A DNA stretch of 64,000 nucleotides, taken from positions 66,717,501 to 66,781,500 of the forward strand of contig CP142451.1 in NCBI GenBank assembly GCA_038049695.1. The letters run 5' to 3'. Origin of the DNA: Cinnamomum chago. Taxonomy: Eukaryota; Streptophyta; Magnoliopsida; Laurales; Lauraceae. Below are positions 56,626 through 64,000 of this stretch, in pieces; within the stretch, counting starts at the first letter, position 1; the number at the start of each line of letters is the position of its first letter. Under the pieces are notes generated by a model that was given only the letters and a program-made list of their open reading frames with translations, had not been told where the DNA came from and did no database searches. A program made the position numbers and the translations under genes.

Positions 56626-58199
56626 AGATATGGGGGTGGGGGGAACCATGTTGATAAAACAGTTAGGTTGCTTACAGTCACAAGGTGTCAAGTGTGAGTC
56701 TTTTCTAATTAAAATCTTAATACAAAAATGTAAAATGTCATGTTTTCAATAGGATATTGTGCAAGTGTCTTGAATTAGAGCCAGCCTGCTCCCTAGACCC
56801 ATGTCTAGGAATCATAGATTGACCTATTGCTATTTTGTCACATTTTTCTTTTCTTTTCTTTTCTTTTACTTGCAACTGTCTATCTGTTTATTTAATACTG
56901 GGCATCATGGTCATTAAAGAGTAAAGTTTACGTGTTAGGTGCGCACAGGTGAATATTGTTCCATTAAAGATTTTATTTTAGAGAACCGAGGTTGATATCA
57001 TATCTTAGATCCCAATAATGATATTGGTTCCATCATGGCAGATACCAGTTGCTATGGCTGATGTGATATTCAGTAGAAGTTGCCATATTAGTGGTATATA
57101 TTTTAATCTATGGTTAAAGGGCATATGACCATACAATGTGATTGCAAACCATTGTGTATCAATGTTATGAATGTAGTAGTATATATATGTTTTGGCCAAA
57201 CCAGATATGTGTGTTTCATTCCTTCTCTGTGTTAAATTGGGTGTGTATTTGTTGTTAATTTTTGTGATTCAATTGAATAGTGAAGAAGAGCTATGTTGAT
57301 TGCAGTCTCACAACAGGTAAGTGTAGCACCAATGCCTGCAGATTCTTTATTCAATCTAACTGATTCAATGTAGCACTCGACTTATCCACATTGCTAGGAA
57401 GGATTATAAGTTTATAACTTATATGATGGTGTGATTTTTCTTCTTGGCAAACTTCTTATATAATATGATTTAAGAAATGAACACTTGGGAATTTGTTCGA
57501 GACAATAGCAATTTCATTAGATGCCATACATTGAGGGTTTTTACTTTCCAATTCATGCAATTTTACTTAAAGTATAGGAGGGTGTTCTTGACTCTCCAAT
57601 TCATACAACTTTACTTATAAAAAATTTTATATTTGAAGATTTCATTGGTTGTGAACCTTTCATTATCAACTTATTCTATTCATTTGCATGCATTAGTGAA
57701 ACTTAGACCCGTTCGAGAATTGTGTACGACATAATTTCGGTAATCCTTGACGCGACGGATTGGGTCTTCGACTAGATTCGTTGTTCTTGTGATGTACATT
57801 CGAACTTTGTCGTATACAATTCTTGAATTGTCCAGTTCGGACAGTTTGAGAATGCAATTATACATCTTATACTCAATAGCTCATGCAAGTCTGATGTTAG
57901 ACAGAGTTTCGGTTGATGTCCCATTGTTCTCTAGGTACATACATAGGTACGACTGATGTTGTACCTATGTCGTGTACTTGGAGAACCACGCGGACATGCT
58001 GCCGAAATTTTGTTTGACTAGGGGACGAAGCATTCGAGTTGTTGAGTGCAAGTTGGATCGTGCATTCTCGAATGGGATAGGACCAACCACCTTGTAGTAA
58101 GGAGTTTGCAGTTTATGGATAGGTGACTTGCATGATGACACGGTACATTGGGCTAATTGTACTTGCTCATTTTAGATTTCCACAGAAGCACTTACGGAG

Positions 58200-58616
58200 A
58201 TGGACAAGAGTTGGATTGATTTACCGAATAGGATGTCTCGGGAATACATGGAGGGGATTAACCAGTTTATGGAATTTACCAATGGGTTTGACAATGAGTT
58301 CATCAGTTGTCCATGTAGAAAATGTGTGAATCGGTATTTTTATAGAAGAGAGATTGTCCGAGAGCATCTGATTCTGAACGGATTCTTGAAGGACTACAAG
58401 AACTGGATAAAACATGGAGAAGAGTATGTTTCCTGTCGCAGAGAGGAAATAGATGAAATTGAGGTGGATGATATGTCAGAGGCTGATCCGATGAACGTGA
58501 TGTTAAATGATATCGCGTGCGGGTTGGCACCCGAATACAGAAGCTGTGCGACTGAGGGGGCGGGTGGGAGTAATCCTCGCTCTGGCGCCGATGAAGAAGC
58601 CTTGTTTAAATGTTAA
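58200..58616 (+). pseudogene. CACTA transposase N-terminus (Transpos_assoc), truncated
   Basis: ATG at 58200 in the good context CGGAGATGGAC gives 138 residues. MDKSWIDLPNRMSREYMEGINQFMEF and SCPCRKCVNRYF ... REHLILNGFLKDYKNWIKHGE match the Transpos_assoc domain that starts En/Spm-type transposases. An acidic linker (EIDEIEVDDMSEADP) follows, and the frame ends shortly after EALFKC. Full proteins of this class continue for many hundred residues with Transposase_21 (catalytic), DUF4218 and DUF4216, none of which is found here. The next gene's ATG lies 52 bp downstream, so an internal deletion probably removed the catalytic part. Alone this fragment cannot cut DNA; it might act as a DNA- or partner-binding peptide. 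Confidence 0.8.
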
Positions 58617-58667
58617 ATTTCAATTATCTTGTTTAATGAAATTTATCTTACAAACATTTGAACAGAT

Positions 58668-60668
58668 ATGTCAGGACGAAAGAGGAGTTTGCCATCGGCA
58701 TCTCATTCGAGTCCATCCACTCCAGTGGATGCTTCAGCGTCGTCCAGTGCGGCAGCTCCACCATCTTCAGCACCACCATCAGGAGATACACTGACTGGTA
58801 TAAGTTGATTTAATTAAAACATTTTAATTCTAGCAAATTATTTTATTTCAATTTAATTAGATTATCTCGAATTTAAACAGGTGCTACGAGCACGGGCCCA
58901 TCTTCCAGCATGGGGGAGAGGCCCTGCTAGAGGGATCCGGACATGGAATTCCGGGCATCCCATTGACGTACAGTTTGATGAGTCATATCATCCGGTGGGC
59001 CCTCATGCTCGCCAGCTCATCAGCCAGTTAGGACATATGGTCCGGGATCCATATGTATTTCCTTTGACCACACATGATTGGGACGCATTCCCGGTGGCGA
59101 CGCTAGATCGGACCTGGCAGCAGGTCAAGGTAATAATTTAACATTTCTCCTCAGGATGTGTCAATTTAAACCATAACTTAATGAAAAATAATTTGTCAAT
59201 GAAAAATTATTTGTCCTTTTCAGGACAATCTGAGAGCATGTCCTGAGCTCTTCCGGCCAGTTTGCATGTCTAAGTGCCGGAAGATGTGGAAGGATCATAA
59301 AAATAAAATAAAGACGCGGCACTGGAAGCCTCATCAAGGTGCGCCTGACATACTTCAGCGAGTTCCGACTGGCGTTCTCCCTGATCAGTGGACTCAGCTC
59401 GTCGGGTACTGGTCGAGCGAGGAGGCTCAGGTGAGAAACTTGTACTTTTTTATTTTAATTTTAACATTTTACTAATAACTAACGTAACTAACAAAAATCC
59501 CTACTAATAAATATTGAAAACAGAGAGTGTCTGCTACGAATGCGCAGAACCGCGCATTGCAGGGTCCTGCACATAGGTTGGGGACTCGACACATCACCCA
59601 GGTCCGCCACGAGGTAAAAAGTTATATCGTACATTTAATTTATGTTTTTGTCATTCTGTATGATAGTATACTAGTAATACATTCCTCCACCAACCAGTTG
59701 CGTACCGAGGGTGTTCCGGTTGATAGGATGTCCGTCTGGATGCGTTCTCGAGATCCTCGCCATCCAGAGGTTGCAGCTATCTTCGTAAGTTTTTATATTG
59801 AACTGTTTAAATTATGTTTCTATTTGTATGTATTGTTATGCATGATAATATACTAAATGAATGAACTACGCAGGCCCAGTATCAGTCACGCTTGGAGGAG
59901 TTACCCGAGGAGGAGCGCAGATTGCCATCGCGGAGGGATGCGATATTCCACTCCGTCGTTGGCCGGGATGGGCATGGATACACTCTGACGTATGGGACGA
60001 GCATTCCACGCTCGCACATCACGCGATCGGAGTCATCCGGTGCTAGCTCCTCCCAGGGCATACACTTCCGTACGGATGAGGAGATTCAGGCGATGCTGCA
60101 GTCCATGAGGGCATCGATCAGAGAGGAGGTCAGGGCAGAGGTCAGTGCAGAGATTAGTGCAACGATGAGGGCCGAGTGGAGAGCGGAGATAGCAGAGCTT
60201 GAGAGTCGTCTATCACAGAGTCGCGCCCCGCTTGCTTCAGACCCACCACCCACTACTCAGGTTAGTAAGAAAAAAATTTCGTACATATAAATTGTCAATT
60301 ATGTAATTGATGCATCAATACTTATGTCTTATTTTATTATTTTTTACTGTATAATAAATAATTATAGGCACCAGACGCTGGCAGCGGCCACAGGGCTAGA
60401 CATGACTTCGGTGGAGAGGGCAGTCATGATTTAGCAGGCTCGAGTGATCCTGACCAGGTAAAATTATTTTTTATAATTCAAGATTTCAACATTTAAGTTA
60501 AAAGCTTAACATAAAACTTAGAAAACGAGCCTCCGGGCGCCCAAAACGAGCAAACGGGCTCCGTTGCCAGTGAAACTTGACGGGCACGGGCCCTTAGTCA
60601 TTCATGACAAGCAGGAACTGACGGAACGAGAATCCGACTCCCGGATTGCTCGTAATGTTGAAAAGTAG
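58668..60668 (+). CDS. CACTA accessory protein, Transposase_24-like (8 exons)
   Basis: Predicted exons: 58668-58797, 58909-59129, 59224-59430, 59524-59613, 59698-59784, 59874-60260, 60368-60457 and 60615-60668. All junctions are GT-AG and the frame stays open, giving about 421 residues. The N-terminus MSGRKRSLPSASHSS is basic and serine-rich. The middle (PIDVQFDESYHPVGP, PELFRPVCMSKCRKMWKDHKNK, SAxNAQNRALQGPAHRLGTR, ELPEEERRLPS) matches the plant Transposase_24 family found as the second gene of En/Spm elements. A coiled coil with EEVRAEVSAEISATMRAEW follows. Such proteins probably bind subterminal repeats, like maize TnpA. The first acceptor and the last exon are my least certain choices. 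The last exon (ELTERESDSRIARNVEK, stop) is the first unit of the 178-bp array. Confidence 0.7.
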
Positions 60669-63056
60669 GTTTAAGTTAGAACGTTAAGTTAAAACTTAGA
60701 AAACTAGCTTCCGGGCGCTCAAAATGAGCAAACGGGCTCCGTTGCTTGTAAAACTTGACGGGCACGTGCCCGTAGTTATTCATGACTTGCAGGAACTGAC
60801 GGAACGAGAATCCGACTCCCGGATTGCTCGTAATGTTAAAAAGTAGGTTTAAGTTAGAACGTTAACTTAAAACTTAGAAAACGAGCTTCCGGGCGCTCAA
60901 AACGAGCAAACGGGCTCCGTTGCCTGTAAAACTTGACGGGCACGTGCCCGTAGTTATTCATAACTTGCAGGAACTGTCGGAACGAGAATCCGACTCCCGG
61001 ATTGCTCGTAATGTTGAAAAGTAGGTTTAAGTTAAAACGTTAAGTTAAAACTTAGAAAACGATCCTCCGGGCGTCCAAAACGAGCAAACGGGCTCCGTTG
61101 CCCGTGACACTTGACGGGCACGAGCCTCTAGTCATTCCTGATTTTCAGGAACTGACGGAACGAGAATCCGACTCCCGGATTGCTCGTAATGTTGAAAAGT
61201 AGGTTTAAGTTAAAACGTTAAGTTAAAACTTAGAAAACGAGCCTCCGGGCGCCCAAAACGAGCAAACGGGCTCCGTTGCTCGTAAAACTTGACGGGCACG
61301 AGCCTCTAGTCATTCCTGATTTTCAGGAACTGACGGAACGAGAATCCGACTCCCGGATTGCTCGTAATGTTGAAAAGTAGGTTTAAGTTAAAACGTTAAG
61401 TTAAAACTTAGAAAACGAGCCTCCGGGCGCCCAAAACGAGCAAACGGGCTCCGTTGCCCGTGAAACTTGACGGGCACGAGCCTCTAGTCATTCCTGATTT
61501 TCAGGAACTGACGGAACGAGAATCCGACTCCCGGATTGATCGTACAGTTGAAACGTAGGTTTCAGTTAGAACGTTAACTTAAAACTTAGAAAACAAGCAT
61601 CCGGATGCCCAAAATGAGCAAACGGGGTCCGCTGCTCATGAAACTTGAGGGGCACGGGCTCCTACTCATTCAAGACTTGCAGGAACTGTCGGAACGAGAT
61701 TCCGACTCCCGGTCTTTTCGTACAGTTGAAACGTAGGTTTCAGTTAGAACGTTAACTTAAAACTTAGAAAACGAGCCTCCGGGCGACCAAACTGAGCAAA
61801 CGGTGTCCGTTGCTCGTGGAACTTGACGGGCACGGGCCCCTACTCATTCAAGACTTGTAGGAACTGACGGAACGAGATTCCGACTCCCGGTTTGATCGTA
61901 CAGTTGAAAAGTAGGTTTGAGTTAGAACGTTAACTTAAAACTTAGAAAACGAGCATCCGGACGCCCAAAATGAGCAAACGGGGTCCGTTGCTCGTGAAAC
62001 TTGAGGGGCACGGGCCCCTAGTCATTCAAGACTTGCGGGAACTGACGGAACGAGATTCCGACTCCCGGTTTGATCGTACAGTTGAAATGTAGGTTTAAGT
62101 TAGAACGTTAACTTAAAACTTAGAAAACGAGCATCCGAACGACCAAACTGAGCAAACGGTGTCCGTTGCTAGTGAAACTCGACGGGCATGGGCCCCTAGT
62201 CATTCAAGACTTGCAGGAACTAACGGAACGAGCTTCCGACTCCCAGAATGATCGTACAGTTGAAACGTAGGTTTAAGTTAAAACGTTAACTTAAAACTTA
62301 GAAAACAAGCCTCCGGGCGCCCAGAATGAGCAAACGGGTTCCGTTGCTCGTGAAACTTGACTGGCACGGGCCCCTACTCATTCAAGACTTGTAGGAACTG
62401 ACGGAACGAGATTCCGACTTCCAGAATGATCGTACAGTTGAAACGTAGGTTTAAGTTAGATCCTTAACTTAAAACTTAGAAAACAAGCATCCGAGCGACC
62501 AAAATGAGCAAACGGTGTCCGTTGCTCGTGATACTTGATGGGCACGGGCCCCTAGTCATTCCTGACTTGCAAGAACTGACGGAACGAGATTCCGACTCTC
62601 GGTTTGATCGTACAGTTGAAACGTAGGTTTAAGTTAGAACGTAAACTTAAAACTTAGAAAACGAGCCTCCGGTCGACCAAACTGAGCAAACGGTGTCCGT
62701 TGCTCGTGAAACTTGACGGGCACGGGCCCCTAGTCATTCCTGACTTGCAGGAACTGACGGAACGAGATTCCGACTCCCGGTTTGATCGTACAGTTGAAAA
62801 GTAGGTTTGAGTTAGAACGTTAACTTAAAACTTAGAAAACGAGCATCCGGACGCCCAAAATGAGCAAACGGGGTCTGTTGCTCGTGAAATTTGAGGGGCA
62901 CGGGCCCCTAGTCATTCCTGACTTGGCGGAACTGACGGAACGAGATTCCGACTCCCGGTTTGATCGTACAGTTGAAACGTAGGTTTGAGTTAGAACGTAA
63001 ACTTAAAACTTAGAAAACGAGCATCCGGGTGACCAAACTGAGCAAACGGTGTCCAT
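60494..63056 (+). repeat. 178-bp tandem array in the CACTA element
   Basis: The landmark GAAAAC of CTTAGAAAACGAGC recurs at 60521, 60699, 60877, 61055, 61233, 61411, 61589, 61767, 61945, 62123, 62301, 62479, 62657, 62835 and 63013. Every step is exactly 178 bp, giving about 14.4 units with no net length change. Two sequence types follow one another: early units have GATTGCTCGTAATGTTG, and units from about 61,540 on have GATCGTACAGTTGAAA. Each unit contains GGAACTGACGGAACGAG, CCGTTGC and GACGGGCACG-like words. The array ends where a SIRE-type LTR inserted. Confidence 0.95.
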
Positions 63057-64000
63057 TGTAAGTCCATGGGGATCCGAACCCTAGAGGGGGGTGAATAGGG
63101 TGAGCTTCAATTATGACCAATTTTAATCAATTTTAACTTCTTTAAAACAAACTAGTCACATGTGATGATTTATCATACAAGATGCGGAAGCTAACAAAAG
63201 AATCACCACAAAGCAATCACCATCACACAAGGATTTATAGTGGTTCGGCCTCAATGCCTACATCCACTACCGGCTTGTGATCCAACACCCCACCGGATTT
63301 CCACTATTTATGCTTTTCAATAGGCTAAGCAATAACCTTTACAATATGCTTTCCAAGGCTAAGCAATAACCTTACATTGATGTTTTTCAAGGCTTAACAT
63401 CAACCTATACATTGATGTTTTTCAAGGCTTAACATCAACCTATACAATATGCTTTTATAGGCTAAGCAATAACCTCTTCAACCACAAGGTTGGTTATCTC
63501 TCTAATTTAGTGTCTTTAATACACTTGATGGAAATAGGCGGATATGGAAGTGTAAAACAAATACACACTCACACTATGAATGCAAAGATGAAAGTATATG
63601 AAGTGTGTGTGTGTGGTCCTCAATCATTTAGAAAATGAAAGCTCATAAATGTATGCCTAAGGCTTTTGAAAGTTTTAGCTCAAAAACATTTATGATTGAG
63701 GAAGTAATGCAATCACATGTTAAAAGTAACAACTTGTTAATGATATCAAAGTTACACAAGTTGTATGAAATGGATTAGCTCTAAACATGTGATGCATAGG
63801 GATGTCAATCAAATCAACATGAAGCTCAAAACATAAAAATAGATTTGATTGAAATTAGGGGACAAATCATATGTAATTATAAATACAACTTGAAAGTGAT
63901 TTACCAATCAAAGTAAGGCAAGTTGTGAAACTTTAAAACAATAATACACATATGATTTGTAATGTTGTTGAATCCAAAACATAAGATACATTTGAGAGAG
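63057..64000 (-). mobile_element. SIRE-type LTR, 3' half, runs off the window
   Basis: On the minus strand it ends CCATGGACTTACA, next to the 178-bp array. It has a short C run (TTCACCCCCC), the module GTGGATGTAGGC ... GCCGAACCACTATAAA (about 63238-63275), and a hairpin array at 63310-63485 that includes two GATGTT/AACATC units. The family is related to, but distinct from, the other SIRE LTRs here. Whether it is a solo LTR or part of a longer element cannot be seen. Confidence 0.75.

Larger units (their letters stand above)
53983..58185 (+). other. Putative 4.2-kb leader intron of the CACTA element
   Basis: Bounded by a donor-like GTATAG and an acceptor-like TTTAGATTTCCACAG at 58185, 14 bp before the ATG. 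The DNA is AT-rich with no supported gene. It holds a (TA)n run at 56587-56623, a T tract near 56,130, TTTTC repeats near 56,850 and a 55-bp duplication at 55477-55580. From 57,700 to 58,100 it is less AT-rich, with inverted GTTCGAGAATTGTGTACGA and TCGTATACAATTCTTGAA words. This part looks like conserved CACTA upstream sequence. Confidence 0.35.
53409..63056 (+). mobile_element. CACTA (En/Spm-type) transposon, 5' part
   Basis: Starts with CACTACTAGAAAA, the classic CACTA terminus, after the 3-bp flank CTT, and cuts the Ogre gag. It contains subterminal inverted repeats, a CT-rich leader, a long intron, a truncated transposase N-terminus (58200), an intron-rich accessory gene (58668-60668) and a 178-bp tandem array. 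At 63057 it is interrupted by a SIRE-type LTR, and its 3' terminus lies outside the window. No DDE transposase core (Transposase_21) is present between 58.6 kb and the array, so the copy appears non-autonomous. Confidence 0.85.

Noticed and set aside
58507-58794. 95-codon frame overlapping the end of the transposase fragment and the next gene's first exon
   Set aside because: Its peptide has no domain and crosses an AT-rich spacer. The ATG at 58668 with MSGRKRS gives a better family match.
60494-63056. 178-bp array as part of a centromere
   Set aside because: The array is short, lies inside a CACTA element next to its gene, and nothing else indicates a centromere. Only the period length is suggestive.
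1-64000. Host protein-coding, tRNA or rRNA genes
   Set aside because: I looked for conserved domains in all longer frames and for tRNA-like cloverleaf text. Everything with a recognisable domain belongs to a mobile element.

Overview
The window is nuclear DNA of a flowering plant, almost certainly a repeat-rich heterochromatic stretch. The evidence is a dense nest of plant-type transposable elements (Ty1/copia of the SIRE and Tork types, Ty3 of the Tat/Ogre type, large Tekay-like LTRs, L1-type LINEs, MITEs and an En/Spm-type CACTA transposon) and the absence of any recognisable host gene, tRNA or rRNA gene. I cannot name the species. Boundaries with target-site duplications (TSDs) were read directly; lineage names rest on remembered family motifs.

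Left part (1-11.5 kb): a Tat-like LTR fragment and the 3' end of a LINE precede a three-level nest. A small Tat-type Ty3 element on the minus strand (1641-11511, TSD ATACT) contains a SIRE-type solo LTR (3078-9013, TSD CAAAG), which contains a 4.16-kb Tekay-like LTR (3438-7596, TSD AAAAT). From 11.5 to 16 kb lie unassigned AT-rich DNA and a decayed LINE on the minus strand. The LINE was hit by a hAT-like MITE (14528-15078) and a foldback MITE (15367-15590).

Middle (16-43.7 kb): a Tekay-like LTR end is interrupted by a young, nearly whole SIRE-like copia (16467-23863). Its 3' LTR is interrupted by a second SIRE element (23864-31006), itself hit by another Tekay-like solo LTR (26789-30971, TSD GGCCC) and by a minus-strand Tork-type copia (31007-43726). 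Inside the Tork copy sit a diverged Tekay-like LTR and a non-autonomous SIRE derivative (about 34632-41291). That derivative carries an open reading frame for a coiled-coil plus zinc-knuckle protein.

Right part (43.7-64 kb): an LTR-like block and an Ogre/Tat-type leader and gag region are interrupted by a third Tekay-like solo LTR (48378-52267, TSD ATGAC). The gag is cut again by a CACTA transposon that starts at 53409. The CACTA element has a CT-rich leader, a long intron, a truncated transposase N-terminus, a well-preserved eight-exon accessory gene, and a 178-bp tandem array (60494-63056). The array is interrupted by another SIRE-type LTR running off the window.

The most unusual signals are regulatory or structural rather than protein-coding. 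(1) LTRs of unrelated lineages carry clusters of perfect palindromes, mostly upstream of a TATA-like box. The palindrome word changes between families while the clustering, and often a spacing of about 21-22 bp, stays. (2) SIRE LTRs carry tandem hairpins whose arms change in a compensatory way. (3) A short stem-loop, GTGGAyGTAggc...GAACCAC, with covarying inner pairs is shared by Ty1 and Ty3 LTRs. (4) The CACTA 178-bp array keeps an exact period over 14 units and looks like repeated copies of the last exon of its own gene.
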